DNA of 64,000 bases from Actinomycetospora sp. TBRC 11914 (GTDB lineage: Bacteria; Actinomycetota; Actinomycetes; Mycobacteriales; Pseudonocardiaceae), in the NCBI RefSeq assembly GCF_012933465.1, contig NZ_JABBND010000017.1, forward strand, positions 106,887 to 170,886, read 5' to 3'. The stretch's first letter is position 1; every line of letters begins with the position of its first letter. The notes beneath the pieces are model-generated. The model saw only the letters and a program-made list of their open reading frames with translations, did no database searches and was not told the origin of the DNA. A program made the translations under genes and the position numbers. This document shows positions 40,720 to 49,207 of the stretch, piece by piece.

Positions 40720-41163
40720 ATGAGCCGGCCAACCCTCGCCGCGCCCGCGCCCGCCGTCCGCGGCGGCGCTCCCGACCCGGGTCGCGCCGTGCGGCGGCTG
40801 GTGATCACCTCGGTCACGCTGGCCGGGGTCGTCTACCTGCTGGGCTGGGTCGGACCCGAGCCGGAGGTCTTCCGCGTCGCCAACGTGCTCGGCCTGGTCA
40901 CCGCGGTGTGCGCGCTCGGGCTGGAGAGCGGGGCGTTCCTCGTGGCGGCGGGGGTGGCGTCGAGCGTGGCGGTGGCCGTGGGCCTGGCCGGCCTGTCCCG
41001 GCTCGACGGACCCGGCATCCTCGCGGTGATGTGCTCGGTGCCCGCGGCCGCGGCGGTGGCCGGGGCGTGGTTCGCGCGCAGCGGACGCACCGGCTGGTTG
41101 CCGCCCACGCTGTTCCCGCCCGCGCGGCGCGCGGCGCCCGCACCCGGCTCGCGCCACCGGTAG
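40720..41163 (+). CDS. Small membrane protein of unknown function
   Basis: A 147-aa protein with three to four hydrophobic segments: LVITSVTLAGVVYLLGWVGP, VANVLGLVTAVCALGLESGA, FLVAAGVASSVAVAVGLAGL and ILAVMCSVPAAAAVAGAWFA. It has a basic Pro-rich tail (PARRAAPAPGSRHR). No family could be named. ATG at 40720 is fixed by GGAGG eight bases upstream. It is 51 bp before a small Cys-rich gene that is coupled to a TetR gene, so the three may form one operon. Confidence 0.72.
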   Translation: MSRPTLAAPAPAVRGGAPDPGRAVRRLVITSVTLAGVVYLLGWVGPEPEVFRVANVLGLVTAVCALGLESGAFLVAAGVASSVAVAVGLAGLSRLDGPGILAVMCSVPAAAAVAGAWFARSGRTGWLPPTLFPPARRAAPAPGSRHR

Positions 41164-41214
41164 ACCGACCTGCCCGCGAGCACTCCGCACGTCACTTTCT
41201 GAGGAACTCCCGAG

Positions 41215-41415
41215 ATGGACCACCCCCCGACCGAGCACGCCACCGAGCCCGCCGTCGAGCCCGACCTGCCGGGGAGCCCGGCCGCCGAGCGGCAGGGCTG
41301 CTGCTGCTCGGTGCTGCTCAACCGCCACACCCGCGACCACGACGGCTTCGTCGACCCGCGCTGCCCGCTGCACGGCTCGGCGGAGCACCGGTCGGAGCTG
41401 CCCTCGACGTCATGA
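41215..41415 (+). CDS. Small Cys-rich protein coupled to a TetR gene
   Basis: A 66-aa protein. After an acidic, Pro-rich start (HPPTEHATEPAVEPDLPGSP) it has AAERQGCCCSVLLNRHTRDH and DGFVDPRCPLHG. The CCC and the RCPLHG part, with nearby His residues, could bind one metal ion; this is inference. ATG at 41215 follows GAGGAACTCC. Its stop overlaps the ATG of the TetR gene (ATGA), so they are translated together. No named family. Confidence 0.6.
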   Translation: MDHPPTEHATEPAVEPDLPGSPAAERQGCCCSVLLNRHTRDHDGFVDPRCPLHGSAEHRSELPSTS

Positions 41416-42065
41416 CGAAGACCGAACCGACCCTGCCCCGGACCTTCCGACCCGCTCCGGCCCCGGCGGTGCCGTCGCTGCGCGACGAGTTCCGCCTCGA
41501 GGTGGAGCAGCGGGCCCTCGACGCCGCCGCCGCAGCCGTGCTCCGGAGTGGCTGGCAGCAGGTGCGCCTGGCCGACCTCGCCCGCGAGACCGGGATCTCC
41601 CGCGCGACCCTGCACCGTCGCTTCGGCGGCAAGGACGGTCTCGCGGCCGCCCTGCTGACCCGCGAGGGGGAACGGGTGCTCCTGCGGATCGACGGGGTCC
41701 TCCACGACGCGCCCAGCTGGGAGTCCGGCCTCAGCGAGGCCCTCGACATCGCCCTGCGCGCCCGGGACGACCACCCCCTCCTGGCGGCCGTGCTCGACGG
41801 CCGGCACGGCGACACCACGCTCCTGCCGTTCCTGATCGCCCACGGCCCGATCGTCGCCGACGCCCGCACCCTGCTCGCGGCGTTCCTGCGGGTGCACCGG
41901 CCGAAGCTCACCGCCCGCTACCTCGAGGACGTCGCCGACACCCTCGTGCGCGCGGCGATGAGCCACCTCGTGGCGCCGGACGCGGACGACGCCGCCCGCG
42001 AGCGGCTGCACCGGCTCGCGGGCCACCTCCTCACCCACCCGCCGAGCGGGGCGATCCGGTCCTAG
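41412..42065 (+). CDS. TetR family transcriptional regulator
   Basis: A 217-aa regulator. The DNA-binding domain is RALDAAAAAVLRSGWQQVRL, ADLARETGISRATLHRRFGG and KDGLAAALL (residues about 36-85). The ligand-binding half is helical (DVADTLVRAAMSHLVAPDAD). ATG at 41412 overlaps the Cys-rich protein gene. No palindrome with TetR character was found directly upstream, so it probably acts on a promoter before 40720 or elsewhere. Ligand unknown. Confidence 0.88.
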   Translation: MTKTEPTLPRTFRPAPAPAVPSLRDEFRLEVEQRALDAAAAAVLRSGWQQVRLADLARETGISRATLHRRFGGKDGLAAALLTREGERVLLRIDGVLHDAPSWESGLSEALDIALRARDDHPLLAAVLDGRHGDTTLLPFLIAHGPIVADARTLLAAFLRVHRPKLTARYLEDVADTLVRAAMSHLVAPDADDAARERLHRLAGHLLTHPPSGAIRS

Positions 42066-42108
42066 TACTCGGTCACCCGCACGAGCAGGGAGCCTGTCCC
42101 GGCGCCGC

Positions 42109-43119
42109 TCACGGTCCACGGGGCGGGCCGGCGCGGACACGGTCCTGCGCCCACGCGGCGATGAGGTCGTGCGTGACACGCAGGCCGGGCGCACCGTCGA
42201 CGGCGTCGAAGGCGTGCCCGACGCCGGGCACCACGACGAGGCTCGCGTCCACCCCGACACCGCGGGCGGCGGTCACGAACCGCGTCAGGCCGTCCCGTGG
42301 CACCAGGCGGTCCGCCCCGGCGGCCACCACCAGCGTCGGCGGCGCGAGCGGGCTCAGCGCGGACACTCCCGACACGGCCCGGTAGCGGTCCGGGACCTGG
42401 GCCGGGCTGCCGCCGGTGTAGAGGGTCTTGAAGGCGCGGGCATCGGCCCGCGGCAGGCCGTGCTCGTAGCCGTCGACGGGGTCGAGGGCGGGGTACTCGG
42501 CCGCGATCGCGCGGGGAACGGGCACCGGGCCACCGCACGCCGAGGGCTGGGTCCCGGTCGCGGCCCGGTACCCGACCGACACCGCCAGCTGCCCTCCCGC
42601 CGAGCCGCCGGCGAGGACGATGCGTCCCGGGTCACCGCCGAGCGCCGGGGCGTCCTCGGCCAGCCGACCCAGGGCACAGGCGACCTGCGGGCCGGCCCGG
42701 TCCCAGGTCGGGTGGCCGGGGCGGGCGAGCCCGTACTCGACGCTGACCACCAGCCAGCCCGCGCGGGCCCAGCGGCGCAGGTCGGCGGGGCGGTCGAGGT
42801 CGCCGCCGGTGATCCACCCGCCGCCGTGGACCCAGACGAGGATCGGTGCGGGGCGCCGCACGTCCCGCGGGAACCACAGCGACGCGTGCAGCGGCCCGTC
42901 GTCGGTGGTGAGGAAGACGGTGCGGATGTCGGGCGCCGCCGTCGGGTCGCGGATCAGCTCGGGAGTGCGCGGCACGGCGACCGACCGCCCGCCGAGGGGC
43001 TCGTCGGGGGCCGAGGCCCCGGCGAGCAGCGCGGTGGCGATCAGGAGCACCGCCACGAGCGGGATCGTCGTGGCGTGGGCCGCGAGCACCCGTCGTCGTC
43101 CCGGACGGGTGCGCACCAC
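42109..43119 (-). CDS. Exported alpha/beta hydrolase (HSL/carboxylesterase type)
   Basis: A 336-aa esterase with an N-terminal membrane or signal segment (TTIPLVAVLLIATALLAGAS). The catalytic parts are the oxyanion motif ILVWVHGGGWITGG, the nucleophile elbow GGSAGGQLAVSVG (Ser), the acid region VVAAGADRLVP and the His in VPGVGHAFDAVDG. It would hydrolyse short acyl esters outside the membrane. GTG at 43119 or 43116 is the likely start, placing the signal at residues 15-40; there is no clear ribosome site. The next gene upstream (DMT permease) ends 29 bp earlier, so the two may be co-transcribed. Confidence 0.87.
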   Translation of the reverse strand: MVRTRPGRRRVLAAHATTIPLVAVLLIATALLAGASAPDEPLGGRSVAVPRTPELIRDPTAAPDIRTVFLTTDDGPLHASLWFPRDVRRPAPILVWVHGGGWITGGDLDRPADLRRWARAGWLVVSVEYGLARPGHPTWDRAGPQVACALGRLAEDAPALGGDPGRIVLAGGSAGGQLAVSVGYRAATGTQPSACGGPVPVPRAIAAEYPALDPVDGYEHGLPRADARAFKTLYTGGSPAQVPDRYRAVSGVSALSPLAPPTLVVAAGADRLVPRDGLTRFVTAARGVGVDASLVVVPGVGHAFDAVDGAPGLRVTHDLIAAWAQDRVRAGPPRGP

Positions 43120-43148
43120 GAGGCCATGATGCCCGGGCCGCCGCGGTA

Positions 43149-44051
43149 CTACGAGGACACGGCGGCCGAGGGGGCGTCGGGATCGGTGAGGTCCTCGCCG
43201 CGGCCCCCGGCCGGTCCCGCGTTGTCCTCGGCGAGGTCGCCGTACCGGGTGAGGAAGAGGGTGCCGCCGATCGCGACGGCGAAGCCGGCCAGCGCCAGGG
43301 GCCCGAGCCCGGGGCGCGTGTGGTCGCCGAGGGCCACGAGTCCGACGACCGCGGGGAAGATCGTCTGCCCGAGGATGGTGCCGGCCGACGCCGCGACGAC
43401 CGACTCCCGCTGCAGCGCCGTGTTGAGGAACAGCAGGGCGCACAGCCCGGCGGCGGGCATCGCCCACAGCGTCGGCTGGCCGACGAGCAGCGCGGGGGTG
43501 AAGCCCGGGAGCACCCGGCTGCACAGGTTGACCAGCCCGAACGCGAAGCCGGCGAGCAGCCCGAGCCCCAGCGCGCTGTAGCGGCCCGGCAGCCGCGCGG
43601 CCCCCACTCCGAGCAGCACGAGCGCGCCGACGGCTCCGAGCAGCCCGAAGTGCAGGGCCGAGGTGCCGCGGTCGGGGCTCTGGGGCGCCGCGGACAGCCC
43701 GAGCGCGGCGAGGCCGAGGCAGACGCCGACGACCGCGCCGATCTCGGTGCGGCGCAGCCGGGTCCCGAGGATCCGCCACGCCACGAGCGCGGTGACGGCG
43801 AGGTTGGCGGCGACCACGGCCTGCACCAGGAACACGGGCAGGACCCGCAGCGCGACCGTGGCGGCCGCGAAGGAGCACAGGTCCAGGCCGATGCCGGCGA
43901 TGAAGCGCCACTGCCGGAACAGGTCGATGACCAGGCCGGGCCGCAGTCCCCGGCCGGTGTCGGGGATCGATCTCGCGGCAAGGGCCTGCAGCACGGCCGC
44001 GCAGCCCGCGCAGACGGACCCGACCAGGACCACCAGCAGGCCCCACCACAT
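43149..44051 (-). CDS. DMT/EamA-like membrane transporter
   Basis: A 300-aa protein with about nine to ten membrane helices in two halves: VLVGSVCAGCAAVLQALAAR, LRVLPVFLVQAVVAANLAVT, IGAVVGVCLGLAALGLSAAP and, in the second half, VVAASAGTILGQTIFPAVVG, with a hydrophilic tail. The pattern of paired Gly-rich helices and LPVFLVQAVVAANLAVTALV resembles the drug/metabolite superfamily branch common in actinobacteria, also seen at 60037-60939. Substrate unknown. ATG at 44051. Confidence 0.85.
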   Translation of the reverse strand: MWWGLLVVLVGSVCAGCAAVLQALAARSIPDTGRGLRPGLVIDLFRQWRFIAGIGLDLCSFAAATVALRVLPVFLVQAVVAANLAVTALVAWRILGTRLRRTEIGAVVGVCLGLAALGLSAAPQSPDRGTSALHFGLLGAVGALVLLGVGAARLPGRYSALGLGLLAGFAFGLVNLCSRVLPGFTPALLVGQPTLWAMPAAGLCALLFLNTALQRESVVAASAGTILGQTIFPAVVGLVALGDHTRPGLGPLALAGFAVAIGGTLFLTRYGDLAEDNAGPAGGRGEDLTDPDAPSAAVSS

Positions 44052-44186
44052 GCGGCATCACTTCCCCGAGGACGCCGGCGCGTCCCGCTGGTGCTTCTCC
44101 TCGGCCGAGCGGCGCCGGACGGCGTCACCACGACGATGAGCCGATTCCGTGGCCCACGCCACCCGGGCCACGAATCTTCTGTCGGT

Positions 44187-45221
44187 TCAGACCGCGACGA
44201 GGGCCTTCCGGACGAGGCTCTCGCCGGCGGCCACGACGGCGTCCTCCGGGCGGCGGGGCTCCCAACCCAGCACCGCGCTCGCCGTCTCGTGGGAGACCTT
44301 CTTGACCTGGCCGAGCTCGGCCGCCACGGACCGGAGCTCCTGCGAGAACAGCGCGCCGGCGCGCACCACGATGTTCGGGATGCGGCGCGTCGGGACCTTG
44401 TCCGCGGCCGCCCCGAGGTTCTCCCGGAGCAGCGCGCCGATGTGCCTCATCGCCATGGCGGGTCCGCTCGCGAGCAGGAACCGCCGGCCGGCCGCGCCGT
44501 CGGTCGACATCGCCAGCACGTGTGCGCTCGCCACGTCGCGGACGTCGACGATCGGGATGGACATGTCCGGGTAGCCGGGGAGCCGGCCCTGCAGGATGCG
44601 TTGCACGAGGTGGTTGGAGCCCGACACGTCGCGGCCCAGCACCGGGCCCATGACGGCCACGGGGAGCATCGTCGTGAGCTCGGTCGAGCCGCCCTCGTCC
44701 CGGACGAAGTCCCAGGCGGCCCGCTCGGCCAGCGTCTTGCTCCGGCCGTAGGCATCCATGCCCGGCCCATCGAGGACGGACCAGTCGTCCTCGGTGAAGA
44801 CGTGGTCGGTGTGTGGGTGCCCGAAGCCGACGGCGTGGAACGCCGAGGTGAGCACCACCCGCCGGACGCCCTCGTCCCGCGCTGCGCGCAGGACGCGCAG
44901 GGTCCCGTCACGGGCGGGGACGACGAGATCGTCGTCGTCCTCGACGTGTCCGGGCCGGACCGGGGAGGCCACGTGGAGGACCACGTCGCAGTCCCGGACG
45001 GCGTCCGGCCACCCGTCGTCGGAGGTGAGGTCGGCGGCGACGAAGGTCAGCGCGTCGCCGTGCACCATGCCCGCGTCGGCGAGCACGGCGCGCACCGCCG
45101 CCTCCTTGTCCAGCGAGCGGAGGGTGGCCCGGACGCGGTGGCCGTCCTCGAGGAGCTGGAGGATGCAGTGGCCGGCGATGAAGCCGGACCCGCCGGTGAC
45201 GAGTACCTGCTGGGTGGTCAC
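44187..45221 (-). CDS. NAD-dependent epimerase/dehydratase (DFR-like extended SDR)
   Basis: A 344-aa extended SDR. The Rossmann motif is VLVTGGSGFIAGHCILQLLE, then VRATLRSLDKEAAVRAVLAD. The catalytic Tyr-x3-Lys is in MDAYGRSKTLAERAAWDFVR, with the Ser in VLTSAFHAVGFG. The order and length match the dihydroflavonol-4-reductase/aldehyde-reductase branch, which reduces carbonyls with NADPH. GTG at 45221 is preceded by GGAAGG. It stands between the transporter and feoC on the same strand without close spacing. Confidence 0.9.
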   Translation of the reverse strand: MTTQQVLVTGGSGFIAGHCILQLLEDGHRVRATLRSLDKEAAVRAVLADAGMVHGDALTFVAADLTSDDGWPDAVRDCDVVLHVASPVRPGHVEDDDDLVVPARDGTLRVLRAARDEGVRRVVLTSAFHAVGFGHPHTDHVFTEDDWSVLDGPGMDAYGRSKTLAERAAWDFVRDEGGSTELTTMLPVAVMGPVLGRDVSGSNHLVQRILQGRLPGYPDMSIPIVDVRDVASAHVLAMSTDGAAGRRFLLASGPAMAMRHIGALLRENLGAAADKVPTRRIPNIVVRAGALFSQELRSVAAELGQVKKVSHETASAVLGWEPRRPEDAVVAAGESLVRKALVAV

Positions 45222-45312
45222 GGAGCCTTCCGATCGGCGTGGGGGCAGGGGGACACCGCCATCGTCGGCGGGCGCCGATCCGGCAGCCAGGGAGCGTCGG
45301 CCCTCCCCTCGG

Positions 45313-45615
45313 TCAGGCGTTGCGTCGGAAGCTGATGGCCAGCAGGGTCGGCCGATCGGCGGGGGAGGAGGCCCCGCAGCCGGGCTGGTCGCCGTGTCCC
45401 GACGAGCACGAGCCGCAGCCGCCGGAGGCGCACGCACCGCCGAGGTCGTCGACGGTGAGCCGGCCCTTGCGCACCCAGTGGTCCACCATCGCCGAGACCT
45501 CGTCGCGGGAGACCCCGACCCGCTCGGCGAGCTGGGTGAGGCTGGCCGCCCGACCCTCCCGGACCTCGGTGAGGACCTGGCGCAGGGGGCTCGGCGCCCG
45601 CTCGGTCCCGGTCAC
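45313..45615 (-). CDS. feoC: FeoC-like regulatory protein
   Basis: A 100-aa protein. The first 60 residues form a winged helix (LRQVLTEVREGRAASLTQLA, ERVGVSRDEVSAMVDHWVRK, GRLTVDD). A Cys-rich stretch follows (ACASGGCGSCSSGHGDQPGC), a likely Fe-S cluster or metal site as in enterobacterial FeoC. The tail is extended (SSPADRPTLLAISFRRNA). FeoC modulates FeoB stability or the transporter's iron response. GTG at 45615 overlaps the feoB stop by four bases (GTGA), giving coupled translation. Third gene of feoABC. Confidence 0.88.
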   Translation of the reverse strand: MTGTERAPSPLRQVLTEVREGRAASLTQLAERVGVSRDEVSAMVDHWVRKGRLTVDDLGGACASGGCGSCSSGHGDQPGCGASSPADRPTLLAISFRRNA

Positions 45616-47858
45616 GTCAGCAGCACCCCGACCTGGAACACCGCGACCGCCAGGACCCACGCGACGAGGAGCTGCATCGCGATGCCGGCGAGCGTCGCGC
45701 GGGTGCCGATCTCGGCGCGCTGGGCCGCGACCGTGGTCATGCACGGGGTGTAGGCCAGGAGGAAGATCATGAACGCGAGCACCGCGGCGACGGTGTGCCC
45801 CCCGGACGTCCGCTCGAAGGTGGCGTGCAGGGCGGTGCCCAGCGCACCCGCCTGGTGCACGTCCGACGGTTCCTCGGCCGAGTAGGTCTGCGCGGTCGTC
45901 GCGACCACGGCCTCCTTGGCGACGAAGCCGGTCACGAGGGCCGCCGAGGCGTGCCAGTCGTCGAAGCCGGCCGGGGCGAACACCGGGGCGACGGCCCGGG
46001 AGACGCCGCCGAACACGCTCTCCGCGGGCGCCACGTGCCCGAACGACGCCGGCTCCGACGGCGCGGCCGCGGCACCCGGCATCGGGATGGAGGAGAGCAG
46101 CCACACCGCGGTCACGGTCGCGACGATGATCCCGCTCGCGGTGCGCAGGAAGGCGCGCAGCTTCTGCCACGTCTGCACGCCCATGACGCGCAGCGTGGGC
46201 CGGCGGTAGGGAGGGAGCTCGAGCAGCAGCGGGTCGTCGGCGAGATCCCGGAACGCGACGCGGCGCAGCACCCAGCCCATGCCGACGACCAGCACGATCG
46301 AGAGCACGTACATCAGGAACACCATCGTGCCGGCCTGGTCGCCGAAGAAGATCCCGGCCAGCAGGACGTACACGGTGAGTCGGGCACTGCAGGAGACGAA
46401 GGGGATGAGCAGTCCGAGCAGGAGGCGCTGCCGGGGGTTGCGGAGGATGCGGGTCCCGGCGAGCGCGGGCACGTTGCACCCGAACCCGACGATGATGGGC
46501 AGGAAGGCCTTGCCGGGGAGGCCGATGACGCGCATCAGCCGGTCCACCACGAATGCGGCCCGCGCCATGTAGCCGGAGTCCTCGAGCACCGCCAGCAGCA
46601 CGAACATGATCGCCATCAAGGGCGCGAAGCTCAGCAGCTGCCCCACCCCGGAGACCAGGCCGTCCTGCACGAGCCCGGAGAGCCACTCCGGGGCGGACAC
46701 GACGCCGAGCACCCATCCGAAGCCGTCGGACACGGGCCCGTCGAACAGGCCCTGCACTGCGTCCTGCAGGGGAGCGGCCACCGTCGTGGTGGCCTCGAAG
46801 ACGCCCCACATGACGGCGAGGAAGATCGGCAGGCCGAACCACCGCGACGTCAGCACCCGGTCGACGCGGTCGGACCACGTGGTGCGGGAGCCGCGCCGGG
46901 TGACGACCTCCCCGAGCACGTCGTGCGCCCAGGCGTAGCGCGCCTCGGCGACCCGCAGCTCGACCTCGTCCGCCGCGTCCTCGTCCGCCCCCGCCTCGTC
47001 CGCCCCCGCCTCGTCGGCCCTCGCCTCGTCGGCCCCCGCCTCGTCGCCCCCGGCCTCGTCGGCGAGGAGGTCGGCGGCGCGCCGGCGGGCGACGGCGACG
47101 GCCTCGTCGGGACCGTCCCCACCGCCCTCGAGCAGCGCGAGCGCCCGCCACCGCGCGGCCGGGTCGTCGGGTCCGGCGGCGACGAGGGCCGCCGAGACCG
47201 CGGACACCGCGTCCTCGAGGTCGGACCCCAGGGCGGCCGGGGTGACCGGCGTCGGCGCGGAGAGGGCGCGGCCCACCACGACGGCGAGCTCGTCGATGCC
47301 CTGACCGCTCCGGGGGACCACGGGCACCACCGGGACGCCGAGCGCGTCGGCGAGGGCCCCGGTGTCGAGGTCGAGGCCCCGCGAGCGGGCGACGTCGACC
47401 ATCGTCAGCGCGACCACCGTGGGGATCCCGGTGTCGGCCAGCTGGGCGGTGAGGTACAGGTTGCGGGTGAGGTTGGAGGCGTCGAGGGCGACGACGACGA
47501 GGTCGGGGCGCTCGCCCGGGGCCGCGTCGACCAGGAGCTCGCGGGTCAGCTCCTCGTCCGGTGAGTCGGGGACGAGGCTGTAGGTCCCCGGCAGGTCGAC
47601 CACCCCGACGTCGGCCTCGCCCGGGCGGCGCCACGTGCCCCGGGCGACCGACACCGTCTTGCCGGGCCAGTTGCCCACGTGCTGGCGGGCCCCGGTGAGG
47701 GCGTTGAACAGCGTCGACTTCCCGACGTTGGGGTTGCCGACGAGGACGACCCGGGCCGCACCCGCCTGCGTGGGCGCGTCGTCGGCGCCGTCGGTGCAGC
47801 ACGGCTTCTCGAGCAGCACCGGAGCGAGGCGGCGGCCGGTGAGGAGACCCTCAGCCAC
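45612..47858 (-). CDS. feoB: Ferrous iron transporter FeoB
   Basis: A 748-aa permease for Fe2+. The N-terminal G domain has the P-loop GNPNVGKST (41-49) and DLPGTYSL (G3). The membrane part includes FGLPIFLAVMWGVFEATTTV, LEDSGYMARAAFVVDRLMRV, IIVGFGCNVPALAGTRILRN and ATTAQTYS, with conserved FeoB Cys (GFGCNVPA). An acidic repetitive spacer, in which DEAG-like units recur (DEAGGDEAGADEARADEAGA), links the G domain to the permease and is unusual. GTG at 47858 follows AGGAGG and overlaps feoA by eight bases. Iron regulation is expected through the IdeR-like box before feoA. Confidence 0.95.
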   Translation of the reverse strand: MAEGLLTGRRLAPVLLEKPCCTDGADDAPTQAGAARVVLVGNPNVGKSTLFNALTGARQHVGNWPGKTVSVARGTWRRPGEADVGVVDLPGTYSLVPDSPDEELTRELLVDAAPGERPDLVVVALDASNLTRNLYLTAQLADTGIPTVVALTMVDVARSRGLDLDTGALADALGVPVVPVVPRSGQGIDELAVVVGRALSAPTPVTPAALGSDLEDAVSAVSAALVAAGPDDPAARWRALALLEGGGDGPDEAVAVARRRAADLLADEAGGDEAGADEARADEAGADEAGADEDAADEVELRVAEARYAWAHDVLGEVVTRRGSRTTWSDRVDRVLTSRWFGLPIFLAVMWGVFEATTTVAAPLQDAVQGLFDGPVSDGFGWVLGVVSAPEWLSGLVQDGLVSGVGQLLSFAPLMAIMFVLLAVLEDSGYMARAAFVVDRLMRVIGLPGKAFLPIIVGFGCNVPALAGTRILRNPRQRLLLGLLIPFVSCSARLTVYVLLAGIFFGDQAGTMVFLMYVLSIVLVVGMGWVLRRVAFRDLADDPLLLELPPYRRPTLRVMGVQTWQKLRAFLRTASGIIVATVTAVWLLSSIPMPGAAAAPSEPASFGHVAPAESVFGGVSRAVAPVFAPAGFDDWHASAALVTGFVAKEAVVATTAQTYSAEEPSDVHQAGALGTALHATFERTSGGHTVAAVLAFMIFLLAYTPCMTTVAAQRAEIGTRATLAGIAMQLLVAWVLAVAVFQVGVLLT

Positions 47859-48117
47859 GTGTCGCCTCCTGCACGCGCAGCTCCCGCGCGCCCGCGGCGT
47901 CCACGGCCACCCGGGTGTCGGCGTTGACCGCCAGCACCAACCCGCCGACGCCGCCGCGTCCGAGCACCTCGATGGTGGCGCCGGGCACGAACCCGAGCTC
48001 GGCGAGCCGCCGCCGGCGCGCGCGGTCGGCCTCGACCCGGCGCAGGACCGACACCGAGCCGACGGGGCGATCACCCAGACTGAGTTCAGCGCCGGCGCTG
48101 ACCGAGGACGTAGACAT
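47851..48117 (-). CDS. feoA: FeoA family protein
   Basis: An 88-aa SH3-like protein that supports FeoB. Visible are LSLGDRPVGSVSVLRRVEAD, then RRRRLAELGFVPGATIEVLG and GLVLAVNADTRVAVDAAGAR, all typical of FeoA. ATG at 48117 is chosen because the SH3 fold begins soon after; the frame stays open further upstream but that part would overlap the iron box and has no FeoA character. First gene of the feoABC operon, with an IdeR-like operator just before the start. Confidence 0.9.
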   Translation of the reverse strand: MSTSSVSAGAELSLGDRPVGSVSVLRRVEADRARRRRLAELGFVPGATIEVLGRGGVGGLVLAVNADTRVAVDAAGARELRVQEATRG

Positions 48118-48124
48118 CGGCGCA

Positions 48125-48143
48125 GAGGTTAGCCTCGCCTTTC
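48125..48143 (-). promoter_or_regulatory. IdeR/DtxR-like iron box before feoA
   Basis: AGAGGTTAGCCTCGCCTTT agrees with the DtxR/IdeR box core AGGTTAGCCT perfectly and with 13 of 19 positions overall. It starts 8 bp before the feoA ATG, a repressing position. Ferrous-iron uptake under IdeR is established in actinobacteria. This assignment rests on the match and position only. Confidence 0.65.
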
Positions 48144-48384
48144 TCGAATGTTCAATGCCGGTCCGGAACATGTGCGGAACGTGTGGACGGGTGTCGCGGA
48201 TTCGTCGACATTCCGGGCAAAGCGGCATCGAAGTGACGAATGCCGCACTGTGGGTTCACTCGCCGGAATGGCGGTCCGCCGAGTGTGCCCCGAGGGTCGG
48301 GACGACAGCCGTGGAGGTCCACCCGGTGCTCGCCGGACCCGTGTTCACCGACCACACATGATCGGGTCCCGACGATGTCCGCCC

Positions 48385-49204
48385 ATGACGCTCCCCTCGC
48401 GAGGTGGTCCGCGGTCCCCGGCGTTGGCTGCTCCCGGACGCCGTGCCGGGCCGGGGACACGGTTCGACGCGACCAAGGTCCCGGAGATCACGCTGTGGTT
48501 CTGGGTCGCGAAGCTGCTCACGACCGGCATGGGCGAGACGACGTGGGACTGGTCGGCGAACACGCTGGGCCCGGTGCCGGCGATCGTCCTGAGCGGCCTC
48601 GGATTCGTGGTGGCGGTGGCACTGCAACTGCGGCAGCGCTCCTACCGCCCGTGGGCCTACTGGTTCGCGGTGCTGATGGTGAGCGTGTTCGGGACGACAT
48701 GCGCGGACGCCGTCCACGTCGTGCTCGGCCGTGCCGTACCCAGTGTCGACCGCGGCGTTCCTCGTGGCCGTGCTGGCCGCGTTCGGGATCTGGTTCCGGG
48801 TCGAGGGGACGCTCTCGATCCACAGCATCGACACCCGGCGTCGTGAGCTCTTCTACTGGACCGCGGTCATCCTGACCTTCGCGCTCGGCACCGCCCTCGG
48901 GGACCTGACCGCCACGACCTGGGGCCTCGGCTACGCCGCCTCGATCCTGCTGTTCGGCGTGCTCTTCCTGCTGCCGTTCCTGGTGCGGTGGGGGACCGGG
49001 GTCGGCGAGGTGGGCACCTTCTGGGTCGCGTACGTGATGACGCGACCGTTCGGGGCGTCGGTGGCCGACTGGGCCGGTGTCCCCCCGAGCCGGGGTGGCC
49101 TCGGGATCGGGACGGGTCCCGTGTCGGTGGTGGCGCTGTTGGCCATCGTCGCGGTCGTGCTCGGCCTGGAACGGGCGGCCCGGCGCCCGGCCGAGCCGTC
49201 GTGA
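48385..49204 (+). pseudogene. COG4705-like membrane protein, frameshifted
   Basis: Two overlapping frames together encode one protein like the intact gene at 52342-53157. The first part has TKVPEITLWFWVAKLLTTGM, GETTWDW and SVFGTTCADAVHVVLG. The second part, beginning in a different frame at 48731, has VPYPVSTAAFLVAVLAAFGI, WFRVEGTLSIHSIDTRRREL and FYWTAVILTFALGTALGDLT. One extra C in GGCC at 48727-48730 breaks the frame: deleting it joins VVLG to VPYPVST, exactly as the intact copy reads DLG-VPYTVST. It may be a true frameshift, a programmed one or a sequencing error. The start is placed at ATG 48385. Confidence 0.8.
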
Positions 49205-49207
49205 CCC

